64,000 bases of DNA, taken from positions 1 through 64,000 of the forward strand of contig VWPU01003224.1 in assembly GCA_013398955.1 (NCBI GenBank), read 5' to 3'. The DNA comes from Callaeas wilsoni (taxonomy: Eukaryota > Chordata > Aves > Passeriformes > Callaeidae). The position numbers and the translations under genes are program-made. This document shows, piece after piece, positions 10,886-23,490 of this stretch (position 1 is the stretch's first letter; each line of letters begins with the position of its first letter). The notes beneath the pieces are model-generated. The model was not told the DNA's origin. It searched no databases and saw only the letters and a program-made list of their open reading frames with translations.

Positions 10886-12901
10886 TATTTATTATTATTA
10901 ATACTATTGATCATATTCGTTGCACTACCCAAAGCCTAAAGAAGAAAACAGCCACTCTGAGATAAGCATTGTATGAACACAGACTACTGGATGATCCATG
11001 TTTTGAGGAGTTTACGGTCAAGATATGAACATGCTGGAGTTGGAAAATGGAATCTAAAACACCTTATATAATAATAATTTTATGAAAAAAGCAGAAAAAA
11101 CCTTAGCTGTATTATTTAATTTTATTTTGTCATAAGTTAGATGGATGTAGCTGGAATTGAGAATTATGGAAAGAATACAAACACAAGCGGACAGGCCAGT
11201 AAGACTGAAAGGAATGTAGGGTTGGAATGAAATTATCATGAAGAGATGTTGTACCCCTTTTTTATTTTTCCTCAGTGGTTAAATATACTGACTGTTAAGC
11301 AAGGTCAAAAAGCAGTTGCACATGACAACCAATAACTAGTCTCCAACATTGAATTCGGGGTAAAGATACTACTTTAGCTCAGCACAGTAGCAGATAAACC
11401 AAACAGCTTAGATCCAGAAATGTTAGTCATGTAGTTCTGCACCAAAACTAATAGATCCTGCTCTACAGTCTTCATCAGCCATTTCATGTGAACAGAGCCA
11501 TACTAACTCCAGACCAGGGCAGATTTGTCTCCAGCCATCCTGTGCCTTCTAGAACCCATATAATTTGTGGATCTGTGACTAGCACAGAGATAGATAATTT
11601 GAAAAGTCATCTTGGACATCTCTATGAAATTTTTCACTAAAGACAGGAGAGAAGGGGAAAAATGTCACAAACTTTGTGTTCTTATGCTGAGAAAACCTCC
11701 AAGGCCATGGATGAGATGAGAAAAAGATGAATGACTGGTCCAAGACTCTGTCTGGGTAGTTGTTTGTCTTTTAACTTCTCACTTTAACGCCAAGAAAACT
11801 AAGCTAGGTCAGAAAAAAACACTATGGGAGAAAACTATTTAGAGAAAGATAAGTGAAAAAATGGATTTTGCATTTAAATCTGAAAGCTGTGAAATCTGAG
11901 CTCATTTCACCAGCTCATATCACATGTAAAAGAGAGCTCCTCAATCTTTGTGCAGCTCTTGCAAAAGTTCGATCTCCTATGCTTGCAAGTCTTTTCTTCT
12001 TGACAGAAAACTTTATGGTTTCTTTCAATTATAACAGCTGCCAAGGGAGGTCATGATTTTGGAAAAGCTTGGTCCTTTGCTGTGGAAGACTGAATATTAA
12101 GATAAACTATAATGTGGGGTGATGTATTTAGTGACACATAGAGACCTATGTGGCACTAAAAAGATGGGTTGAAGAATTTCAAAACTTCTTTTTCAACACC
12201 TGCTTGGATTAATTCCCAGACATAATAAGTTGAAATAATAAGGTCTGGAGGTAAGGAATGTATGGCTTACTCTGGCAAGCTTTATTCCTGATATTCCAAA
12301 GTTATTCTATGTTTAAATGAGTATAAAGGAGAATAGAATGTGGGCTCATTTTATTTTTTCTTATTATTTTAAGAAGTCAAATAAGAACAAAATCTTTTAA
12401 TCTAGCTCTCCATACAGCACGTTTATTAAATCTGGTTTCTGGAAAAAGCTTAAAATCTCATTGTATATAACTCAACACTTGCAGCTGCAAATGCCATTGA
12501 GTTAAAGTAGGTGAAGATCTTGTACAGATTTTAAAAAAAATCAGTGTTTTTATTACTTACTTTTTATTACTTGGTAATATGCACTAGGAAATAATAACAT
12601 AGAAAAAGAAAATAATTGTGCACATCAAAGTTACTTATTGAAAGTCTGCAGCATTACATTATACAATGCTGTTATCTCTACAGCAAATACATATTTGTGC
12701 AAAAATTTATCTATTTTATAAAAAAATTGTCTTTCGTTTTCTTGTTCCAATTTATTTTCCACACTGAAATATGTCACCTGTGACTTGACTTGTAATTATT
12801 ATTGCTTTGAAAATTTATGTTATATATGTATTTGAAAGGACTTATGGTGCAATTAGAAACTGATAGGATTCATCTAATAAACAAGGGAAAATGTTGACTT
12901 G
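10886..12901. other. AT-rich non-coding DNA, nothing recognised
   Basis: No supported feature is seen. Open frames are below 70 codons. Confidence 0.55.
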
Positions 12902-12908
12902 AGGAGAA

Positions 12909-12981
12909 TGGAACGGAGTGGGATGGGATGGGATGGGATGGGATGGGATGGGATGGGATAGAATAGAATAGAATAGAATAG
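12909..12981. repeat. Pentanucleotide microsatellite (GGGAT)n then (AGAAT)n
   Basis: After ATGGAACGGAGT there are several GGGAT units, followed by about five AGAAT/GAATA units. On the minus strand this is (ATTCT)n(ATCCC)n directly after the 3' end of a CR1. It is best explained as expansion of the CR1 terminal ATTCT-type repeat, with a C-rich variant unit amplified at the far end. Confidence 0.93.
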
Positions 12982-13180
12982 ATTATTTAAAATTTTTGAA
13001 GAAACCAACAAGGATCATCCATCACTTCTCTAGGAAGCCTGTTCCAGTGTTTGATTACCCTCATGGTAAAGAAATGCTTTCTAATATCTGGTCTGAACCT
13101 TCCCTGACAGAATTTTGAGGCATTTCTATTGATGCTGTCACTGGATCCCAGGGAGAAAATATCAACAACGAACAGCTGTT
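12982..13180 (-). mobile_element. CR1 LINE fragment, antisense, old
   Basis: Read on the plus strand it shows the antisense CR1 3' region: AACCAACAAGGATCATCCAT, TAGGAAGCCTGTTCCAGTG, TGATTACCCTCATGGTAAAG, AAATGCTTTCTAATATCTGG and ACTGGATCCCAGGGAGA. The 3' tail is the adjoining pentanucleotide microsatellite. The element is 5'-truncated and diverged, with no coding capacity. Confidence 0.85.
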
Positions 13181-14850
13181 TTCAAGCAGTAGGTGGTTTC
13201 CGTTTCTCTTGGGCAAATTTTGCCCTGCCTTAAACTATGGCAACTAGGACCAATTCCTTCATCAAGGCCAACTTAATTTAAAATTATAACCAGACCCACA
13301 GATAACTTCATTAACATTTTAGATGAAATCAGACAGACATTGATGTTCTGATTCGTGAAATTAGCACTCTCTATTGTATTTCTTAATGACAAAGTACAGA
13401 AGTGGTGGAAACTGCAAACAAGCTGATATTCTAAGTTCAGGAGGCAAATGCAAATTACTGTTTATCAGAAATATATTTTCTCAGTGATATTCTAGAATTA
13501 TCTAGTGTATTATTTAAGACAGCATGGTTTATGCTTAATGAATTAAATATTTCACAGTTGTTCAAGCACCCCAAAGGAATCCCCATTTAGACAGATTAGT
13601 CTAACACAGTGTTTTGAGGCCCAATTATGTAATCCAGGGGCTGAAAAAGAATGAGGAATTGAGTTCTGCTTAATTGTAATGCCAAAATGGATTACTGGTT
13701 GTATCACAATTGCCTTCAGAAACTCTTTCCCCATTTTTAGCCAAAAGTCCAGGAGGACAGTTAGCCTCACAATTTTTACTCAGCTGTAAAGGAGCCAGAT
13801 CTGAACTAATGCTGTGCTATGTGATCTATGCCTTAAGTTTTGGATTGGATAACAAACATTTCCATTTCTTTGACACTATTAGGATTCCAAGTTTTATCTT
13901 TGCTCATGATGGTAAACTTTACTACTTCTCTTAGTTTAATATCGCTACAAAATAACTACTGTCACTCTATATATGCCTAAACTTACGGCACAAGAGAACA
14001 TGGTACATATTAGTCATTGTAAGATTTTGCTGACATTTATGAATAGGTATAATTCTTCTAGGGGATGCAAGGCTGAGTATTCAATTCTGGCATTATAATG
14101 GCATGGGATTGCATTAAAATACCAAGTTAGCAGTCAGAGAAGGTACCAAACAGCCATGAAAACATGTGTTTTTTAGATTTAATATCAAAGATTTTCTCCG
14201 ACATGTTTAGAGTTTTACAATGGGAATTTAATGGGTATGTGGCCTGCTAGTGACACATCAAATCATGAGGGCTACTGCAAGACACTTTCTGAAGCATCAT
14301 TCAGTTTTCCTAACCTTCCTTTGACTACTTGTATTTGTACTGCTGCAGAAAGTAAGGAAAACAGAACTCCCACATGGGATTTACCTTTGCCTGTCACAGT
14401 CATGAAGAGTTACCTACTAAATTGCTTCCAGAACACTGGCAGAGGGAGCACTTTGGCTGTCTCAAGCTGATAAAAACTCTATTAGTGGACCATTTTCACA
14501 TCTAATCGCTGCAGGCAAGTCCAACACGGAAATTCACCAGTGCTTCAAAATGGATTACCGCAGCAATATTGAGAGAGCTGACCCCCCACGAGGCAAGTCA
14601 CTGCACCAATCTTTGCTGCAGTCTACAAATCTGTAAAATGGGGAGAATAATAGTTCCCTGCTTTATAAAGTGCTTAGATAGCTAACATCACAGCCTTATA
14701 AGATGAATTGTTTACAACAGACATATTAAAATGAGATCAAATGACATAAATTTTAAACGATCATTAATCATATAAAATGGATTTCCCCTTTTAAAGTCCA
14801 ATTACATCATCACAATCAGTCAGAGAAGTGTTTTTTTGTTTTGTTTCGGT
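13181..14850. other. AT-rich non-coding DNA, nothing recognised
   Basis: No supported gene or repeat is seen. Frames at 13710-13934 and 14231-14470 are short and unremarkable. Confidence 0.55.
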
Positions 14851-14851
14851 T

Positions 14852-14882
14852 TTGTGTGTGTGTGTGTGTGTGCGTGTGTGTA
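14852..14882. repeat. (TG)n dinucleotide microsatellite
   Basis: About fifteen TG units with one CG interruption. It is a normal polymorphic-type microsatellite. Confidence 0.95.
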
Positions 14883-17800
14883 GGTGTTACTCTAGAGCAA
14901 GCCTGTCTTTTATAGAATATATGGAACATTAAAGGAGTTCCAGCAGCAGCAGCTGTAGCAATACTAGCTCAGGCTGAAAGAACTGTGACTTACCCTACTG
15001 TTTTTGAGTGAGGTATTAGTCAAACGTAAGACCAGCTCACTTTATCAAAATTGCAAGATCAAGGTGTCTCTTGGCAGTCACCTTATCAGAAATGCAGACA
15101 AATCAAAGACAAGCATTCCTGATCTGAAGAACACACAACTTCTGAGCCTGAAGAATATAGTGGAATGCACTATATGCCTCATAGCTCATAAAAAGTTAAT
15201 AAACTCTATATAGGGTAACCACATAGCTGTAAATTATATAAACAAGTAAGTATTTTTTTTTAGCCTAATTTCTATGTCTTCTATGAGACAACATAAAGGA
15301 TTATGCATACATTTGCCTAGGTGTTCTCAGGGTCAGAGGCTACAATTATAATGAGAGATAATACATTTTCAGTTTCTTTCCCACTTAGGTGAAAATGTAA
15401 GTCAATCAAAACAGGAGTCTAAAGTTCTGACTCCTGTGCCTTATACCTCTAAGGTCTACACATACATTAGTAGTGTTTTCAAGATTCAGATGCAAAGATC
15501 AGATTAGTTGAATTGAATTATGCTAGTCTCATTACCTGAAAATTTCAAATTTCATTCATATATATCTGAAGTCTTCTTGACTTTGGATATTTGGAGTGTG
15601 ATTTCAATGTCAGTCTGGAAAATATTCCTGAAATACTCTGTATGCAACTCACTTGTGCTTTCTACAGATATCAACAAAAACATTCCCTTAGGGACAGTGG
15701 ATTAAACATTTGCTGGAGTAAATAATGTGCTAATGGATACATGACCAACAATTTCAATTTTCTGCTTCTTTGTTTCTGTTCATATGGGTGTACAAAACCC
15801 ACCCTCACTCATCATGCATTAGTTTTCCATTCACAAGCAGACTGAGCCTTGACTTTCAGCAACTGTCAGAGATGTAGTTAAGTATGGTATTAGCTTGTGA
15901 AACCCATGAGAACAATGCTGCAGTTTCCTGATAGTAAAAAGAAAGAATGAGCATAAGCTAATCAGAAGTTTAATTCACTTGACCAGAGGTAGGAGTCTAT
16001 TATGATTTGGCACACCTGGGAGAATATGTTTGACTTAGCTGCCAGAGCAGAAGAGCAAGGTTAGGATTCAGTTATCTCAGTATAGGTGACTAGACTCAGG
16101 TGAAACAGGCCAGGGTGATATAAGACAGGCATCTGAACAATCTACCAATTGTGACACAAGACAAGAGACACATTACCTTTCTGGAGTGGCTGCTAGAGAC
16201 CAAGTAGAACACTTCACTTTACTAAAATAGCACTAGGAGGCCATGGGGCATTTGAATTTTGCCCCAAGCTTAAAGGTGAATAAATCTCACCTTAATTTAA
16301 TCACCTCGGGTAGGATTCAGTTCTTGGACATAATTTTTCAGTGTTCTTTTCAGTGCCTTACAGTATAACATCCAGCATTCATTTGCTGCACAAGTGGTTT
16401 TCTGTTAAATCCCTTAACATGCTTGTCAACCTTCAAATTTCTAGGAAAATGAGGCAGCCTGGCCACCAGAAAGCTAGACAGAATAATCTAATACTTGAAA
16501 TGTCCATCAATGTCTGTCAGGTGCCAGGGAAATAAAGAAAATAAAACTGATTTTTTACATCAATTATGCCAAAGAATAAAATGCTAATTTAAATGTTTTG
16601 TGTTTAAATGTTTCTCAGATACATACACAGCTCCTTCTAGTTGATTCTGTGGCTGAGGATATGACCCATTACCCTCTGTATTTCTTTCTTCCATTCATTC
16701 CTACTATTAGAGAGGTTTGAATATCAGTTCCACTAGAATATATAGTTCTCAAAAAGTTTGAGATGTTAACTTATCAACACAACCCTATCCCATAGCTAAT
16801 CTGTTAATTAACAAGTTTTCTTTCTTTTTGTTCAAAAATTGCTTACTAAAAGATGGATTTTTCTATTTACTTATTAGTCAAAATGTCATCTTTGCCTATT
16901 AATCTTTGAGCTGCAGTGTTTCCTTGGAGACATCTTCTTTCATCTTGCACAATGTAAAGTATATTGGTGAATTTTGAAAATCTAGTTAATGGTTTTCTTA
17001 CTCCATGACCATAGCATGTAATTCAGCATGCAATACCTACTAAATAGTTTTCATCTGAATATAAAACTTGAAGAATACATAAAAAATTACTTCATGATTG
17101 CATGTGAGAGTTTTTTAGGAATAATGCAGGGATTTTTTATTTAGCGAGCCAATAGATGTCCATGGCCAATCACAGTTCAGAAGGCTAACATTATATTTAT
17201 CTGACTTATAATGATAAATGAGGTTGTATAATTGAAATATATATCACACATTAAATAATCCTGCTATTTTATGATATCCTAAAAACTTATACCAAAATGT
17301 ATTGCTATAAGGACCCTTTTGCAATCAAAATTATTTGTATTTTTATATTTTGTTTGACAAACTGAAGACAATACCTGCAAGCCCAAGGACATCAAACATA
17401 AAATTGGTTGTACAAAGAAAAAGGTATGTGTAATATCTTCAGTATATTCTGGTATCACAAAGCTGCAAGAACAAATGAACTAGTTATATGATAAAAAGTG
17501 ATCTGTTGAGAACAGATTATTGGAAGGTCAATGACAGAAGAAAAGTTCTCTTAGTTTGAAGGAAGATGGTGATGCAGAAAAAAACCTTTAAATAAGCATT
17601 CAAAATGATCATAGCTTCCACAAATCAAAGCTAAAAACATTTTGAGGTTTGTATATTGCTTTTTGACACCCTTAAGCCTTATCCTATGAGGTGTGAAAGT
17701 GCTGTAGATACTTTGCTCTTAATAGAAAAAGGCAAACACAAATCAATACCTTCCTCTTTAGCGAGCCACAATGTTGGACAAGTCCTGTCTGCCCCTGTTA

Positions 17801-19500
17801 GAGTGTATTATTGCTTGCTGGCTGAAGATAAGATTGATTTACTTTCCCCTCAAATTCTTGTTATAAATTTCCTGCTACAGTACATTCATTTTTGAGAGAA
17901 GAGTAAATGAATTGCTGGGTTAGAGATGACACATACTTGTGGTGCAATATAATAACTGTTAACATCCTTCTGGGAGAACAGAGATATTATTTCCATGTGA
18001 CTGTCATTGTTCTCTGTCCCTGCCTTAGTAAACAAAACATTTTCTTCTTCTTTTTGACATGCAGTCACAAACAATGAGTATGGAACATTGCACCTCAAGG
18101 TTACTCTTGTTTTACTTATGGAGAGAAGCCTAGGTAGTGAACTCAAGAGCCTAAGCAGAGGTTTTGGTGCAGCACTCAAATGACAGCTTTTTGCCAGAGC
18201 AGGGTTTTTTTAACAAAATGTGCAAGAAATTTGGGCATAGTTACCTACACAATCACCCAATCAGTCAGCAGTTGAAGTATTTTTGTCCTTGTCCTTTCTG
18301 TCTATATCGTTCTGTTCCTGGATGAGAGTAAGTCATTATGTCTTTTCCGGAATCTTGCTGCAATACAAACAGATCAAGTGATTTTGTGTTTCTTAATTTA
18401 TAAAGCCTGTTGCTGAACGCACTTGCTGAAACATTTAGTGATCCAATTGCAGGTCGTGATTTAGAATTTTAACAATTGTGATTAATCATAAACTGCCGAA
18501 ACTCAATCACTATGTTGTAGCAACACACACTCATACACATACAACCCTCATTACTTCCTATGTCCTACAGTAACTGACAAAGCAACGTTAAAAGCAGTAT
18601 CTGTAGTAGATATGTGATATTTTTTCCATAAGCACAGATATCTTCTTTCTCCTTAATTTATTTTCTTTGAAAATCTACAAGGACAGCAGTCATCAGCAGT
18701 GAGTGGTCAACAGGGCTGGCTGAAAATCTTCAGCCATAGCTATAACAAAAATCAGCATCTGACAGAGTTTTGTTTATTCTTCTACCATTTTCTTGTACTG
18801 TGAGTGCTCCATTTTCTTATGACTTTTTAATTCAAATATATATTTTTTCTAACTAAAAGCCTCTTAAAAATTCTGTTCAAAATGTAAATATTTTGTTGTA
18901 TTCATAGGCAATAAAAAATCCATGAACAATAATAATTGATATTAATTCCTTATTTTTAATCATAAAAGAGGATAAGATGAAAAAGAATTATCCTTCCCAA
19001 ACGAAATATACTTACGCACATGGTTCGGTATGTATTGATGTTTGATGATTAATTTTTTAAAGGCATGGCAAAAATTTGGATGGTTATCTCTTGATGAAAA
19101 AAGGAAAATCAATTTAATATAGTCTCCCTCTGGAGAAAAATTATCTATATGTTTAAGCAACCCATAGTAAAGAGATTACTCTGAGAATAATGAATACTAT
19201 GAAAAATTTCTGGGCATAAAATGCCTTTAGTTCTTCCATATCTTGTACACAGAACTGCTCTTTTCCTTTCTTTACATCTATTTTAGCCAAAAGGCTTACT
19301 TAAAACATTTTTCATGGGGACTAGTGATCTTGTGTAGTTGTGCATTTTGAAGTTTATTTTTAATGTTGAAAGAGATCACCCTTACTCTTCTTCAGTGCAG
19401 CATCTGCTGCCATAGGCCTTCTTATGGTACCAGGAGAAAGAAGAAAGCTTAATCTATAGAACACTCTCTTGACTGTAAACACCCTATGATGCCACCTACA
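14883..19500. other. AT-rich non-coding DNA, nothing recognised
   Basis: This is a long AT-rich stretch without a readable repeat or gene. A section near 18300-18560 holds more CpG dinucleotides than its surroundings and may be worth a conservation check. Confidence 0.5.
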
Positions 19501-19529
19501 CACAGTTAAAAATACTTTAAGTTAGAAAA

Positions 19530-19780
19530 TCTTAGAGTGATTTATATCAGAAGAGAGCTCTGGAGATTATGCGATACAACTCCACGGTCAAAGGAGTCGG
19601 TATAATGCAGGTAACTGGAGGCCCTTTTTGGTCAAAGTCTGAATACCTTTGGTGTGGAGATACTGCAGCCCCCTTAGGCAACCTGCTTTTGACACTTCCT
19701 ACTGCTAATAATATTATTCTAAGTACCTATTTTGGATATTCTTTGATGATTTGCTTTCAACTTGGTGTCCCATAAGTCCT
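19530..19780 (-). mobile_element. CR1 LINE fragment, antisense, old
   Basis: The plus strand follows the antisense CR1 3' region with heavy divergence: AGAGAGCTCTGGAGATTATG, CAACTCCACGGTCAAAGGAG, TGGAGATACTGCAGCCCCCT and AGGCAACCTGCTTTTGACAC (compare GGGCAACCTGTTCCAGTG in young copies). Both ends are indistinct and no reading frame survives. Confidence 0.65.
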
Positions 19781-22700
19781 CTACTGCAGAGTATTTTATC
19801 TTGTGGTGACGGAGCCTGTATAATTGCTCTCAGTGCTAGCCATGTGGGTATTGCCAGTCCAGTATTCAGTCACTGGAGAGCTATATTGTCACACTTACAG
19901 GACATCTAAAAATATTCAAATGATAAATGTCTTTTGATTATGAATCAGTGTTCTGTTTTAAGCAGTTCTGCAGGATCTCTGCTCTGTGGATCTCGTTTTA
20001 TGGGTTGTGCACTGAGCAACACAGAATTTATGTATATATGTGTTGTGAACAAGATGGAAAATAGCAGGAAAATAATGTGGTCTTATTCTTACTGCATGTG
20101 ATGGCTGTTTTAATGAACTGGACTCTTTCTTGCCCTTGGTCACATTGTCCTTATGTAATGCTTGATAATCACTCCAAAGAAATTGCTCACAAGTGATTGT
20201 TAAGGATGTGATGTTCATCCTTTTATTTGATTAATTAAGTTCTACTTTATAGAACTGTCGAATGTTACCAGCAACATAAGCAGTCTTAAATCTGTGCTTA
20301 TCTTTGCAGTTGTTTGGTATTGTTTTCTGTCTCATCCTTTTTTTTCTCTATGGCTCTCTATGCCCATATCCCTTTGTACATGACAGGCAACTGGATTTAA
20401 TCCAAGTGTCTAAGAACTGACTGAACAATAGTCATATAATTGAAACATTTAAATGAGTCACCATCATTAAGATGAAATATGCCTTCCTTTCTGTTCAGTA
20501 AGGATAGCATATCTATCACTTATCCATTAAAATTTATTTGGACTTTTATAATTTCATTTTAAAATGCTTGCATTTATTAAGGGATGCAGTAAGTGAATAT
20601 ACTGATGATAATAAGCAACTCTATTCAATTATATAATGAACATTTTCCAATTTTTTAATAAAAAAATTCTTGTATTTTGTCTCAAAAGCAAACAGGATGA
20701 TGGCTAGCAATATAAGTTTAATGATTCAATAGCCTTGGAAAAGTGAATAATTTTACATACATTTTTAAAGGGTATTGCGATAAAATTGCAGTGCCAACAA
20801 AACAGAAATACCTCTGAGTTCAAAAAGATTTGGAACACAATAAAGAAGATTGCTTTGAAGAAAAAAAAGTAAGAAAGAAAAAACTCCACAGAGCTATAAA
20901 TAGCCACAAATTAGAGACTTAGAAATTGCTTCTTTCGTGTTTACTGCAATGAATTAGGAGTGAATAATGAGTCTATTTATGTCAGGGTGGCCAGGCTCCC
21001 TGTTTGATAGAGAAGTCTGTTTGCTAAAGGAATTTTTCAGATGGCAGGCCATATACAAACTTTTTCAAAATTCCAGGATTAAGAAATATTTATGTTTTTT
21101 GTTACTAACCAGCACAAAATGTGAATAATTCTCAGAAGGTAATTGCTTCCTTAGAAAAACCCACAAACCTAAACCACAAAAAACAAACAAAACACCAAAC
21201 AAACCTGCTTCTGACATAAAAAGCAAAGTAGTACTTACAGCTATTGTTTTTCAGAAAACCCTGACTTGTCTGCCTTTTACAAAAGTTAGATTTATGTCTG
21301 GTAGTATCCTTGAGAAGCACAGCATCAACCAAATAGCATGGAGCAGCTTCCTTATAATGCCAAGGGAAGAATAAAATCTTTATAGATTCAAAAGCTGTAA
21401 GAGCCTTACTTTAATATGTAGGCAGTGCTTTTTGAAAAGCCACCAAGCCCTATGAAATTGCACACTTTATTCTAGGAATAGCTGTGATAGCTAGAGAATT
21501 TCTCAAGCAGTTCAGGGAACAGTCTTCATAGAGAACAATGTATTTAGTGGGCCTCTCATCATTGCCAAAGAGCAGGTAAGAATAGATGATACAGTCAAAT
21601 GTGTCATGGAAAGTTTCATCTAGTGATGATGCAGATGTGGTATATTTGTTATCTTTCTGAGCTCGGGTAAAGACATCTTCATGAATGAGCAGGATGTGTG
21701 TTTGCTCATGCATGTGCAAAACTAAACAGAGCAGAAGGGACAAGCTCCATAAGCAAACCCGACCTTGCAACACAGTTTATGCTGTGATTATGTTTTAGGG
21801 AGTAAAATGTATTCTGGATGGGATCCGGCCAGATTCTAGTATTTTACCAAATTAGAATTCCAGCTGTAACCTGTGGCAGTTTTGCAGGAAGGGTTTACAG
21901 GTTTTAAAGGTAATGTCACAAAGATAAGAGACATGAATCTGAGCCTTATGCCCTTATCTCTTGAGCTCCAAAGGTCTTTAGAATTAATTTACGGATACTT
22001 TTTGTATGTAAAAATGATGGATAATGAAAATAATTCCTAACATTGTCTTTAGTTTTGAAAAATATCAGGGAACTTAGTATCTGGCTGCCTTTCCCTTATG
22101 AAAACTGTTTATTTTGGTTTTTTGGCTCCTTTTTAATCCAAACATCAGAGAAAAATTGGAGCAGCCAGGATGTAATACCTCTTTTGCAACTTAAGGAAAA
22201 CAGAAGGAGAAACAGAAACATGAAAGCAAAGAGGCTTATTGCGATCTTTTTCTTTCCCAATGATTTTGGATCCTTTTCTTAGTCTCTACTCAGAGTAATG
22301 GAAACTATGACATATTGCATTCAGCAGCTACTCAAAGTCAGAAATAGCTCCTTACATCTGGTAAAGGAAAAAACCCACAAGTACCCTGCATGTTTTAACT
22401 AAAATTTTAAAATAATTTTTACCTCACAGTAGAAATAAGATCTACTTGGTACTTAACATTGCTTTTTAATCCTTTATTCTCAATTCAATATATTCTTTTA
22501 CTTTTTTTTCCTTTAATATTTATTAATCTAAAATGAAACAAATTCTCTAGTAGTGCAGCTGTGGCAACATCTCTTCCTTTAAGCCCAAATACTGAACTCA
22601 GATGTTCATATGAAACTCATTGAGTGAGCACAATCTCCTCTGACAGTCACAGCCACAGGCAGTTGGCCTTAGTTGTCAATTCCCTCACCACTACAGAACA

Positions 22701-23195
22701 CAAAACAACGTTTTGAATCCACTGTATTTTGTGTGTCATTCTATGAAGTGACACACTAGAATGATGCTAAGAATAAATTTAGCTTGTTTTTCCAGTTCAA
22801 AGAGTTTTTTTCTGCTGCTGTTTTGTAAGCAAACATAGAAATATATCTTTTGTTCTGAGGTGAAATACAAATTGTTCTTTAGGACATACTGGTTTTCTTT
22901 TGCTCCCTCATCTTGTCCTTTGAGTACGTTCTTAGTAGAATCCATTCAAGTAAGAGTTGTTTATTTCCTTGAATCCTTTGACTTCCTAAAGTTGAAGATA
23001 TGCAATTTGGAGAAGGAAGTTTCCTTCTTGGCAAGTAGAGAATTCAGCCAATTAGATCCTGATACTCCTTGCATCTCGTGCACCTCTTGCATTTTTTGGT
23101 TCCCATCACTGCAGAACATAAACATAGTTCTTAAGTACAAACTGTTATGCATTTCAAAGACATCAAACCAATTCTTCTAGTTCCAATCCCCCTGC
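19781..23195. other. AT-rich non-coding DNA, nothing recognised
   Basis: No supported feature is seen. A 107-codon frame on the minus strand (21450-21773) starts at GTG, has an in-frame stop just upstream, and is not accepted as a gene. A donor-like CAGGTAAGA occurs on the plus strand at about 21565-21573, but no open coding exon precedes it. Confidence 0.5.
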
Positions 23196-23490
23196 CATAT
23201 GCAAGGATACTTTCTACTAGACCAGATTGCTTAAAGCCCCATCCAACCTGGCACTGAACACTTCCAGAGATGGGGCACCCATAACTTTTCAACCCTTTCA
23301 AGTTCCTCAGCACACTCACAAGAAAGAATTTTCTCTCAATATCTAATTCAAATCTAACTTCTTTCAGGTTAAAGCCATTTTCCCTCATCTTATCACGTGT
23401 CCTTGTAAAAAGTTATTTTCCAGTTCTCGTTTGCCCCTTTAGGTACTGAAAGGCTGCAAAAAATCTTCCTGTCCATAAGGAAAAGTATAA
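23196..23490 (-). mobile_element. CR1 LINE fragment, antisense
   Basis: Antisense CR1 3' region read in order: AAAGCCCCATCCAACCTGGC, ACTTCCAGAGATGGGGCACC, TCAGCACACTCACAAGAAAG, TCAATATCTAATTCAAATCT, CTTCTTTCAGGTTAAAGCCA, CCTCATCTTATCACGTGTCC, and AAGGCTGCAAAAAATCTTCC near the upstream truncation. It is an older CR1 subfamily fragment with no coding potential. Confidence 0.88.

Noticed and set aside
21476..21573. Possible plus-strand exon between TTTATTCTAG and CAGGTAAGA
   Set aside because: All three frames I checked contain stop codons, and no neighbouring exon or transcript evidence can be seen. At most it could be a non-coding exon.
21450..21773. 107-codon minus-strand frame whose start looks like a signal peptide followed by a four-cysteine tail
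   Set aside because: The first codon is GTG, not ATG. An in-frame TAA lies two codons upstream with no splice acceptor between them, and the first real ATG comes after the hydrophobic stretch. Its length is not unusual for this window.
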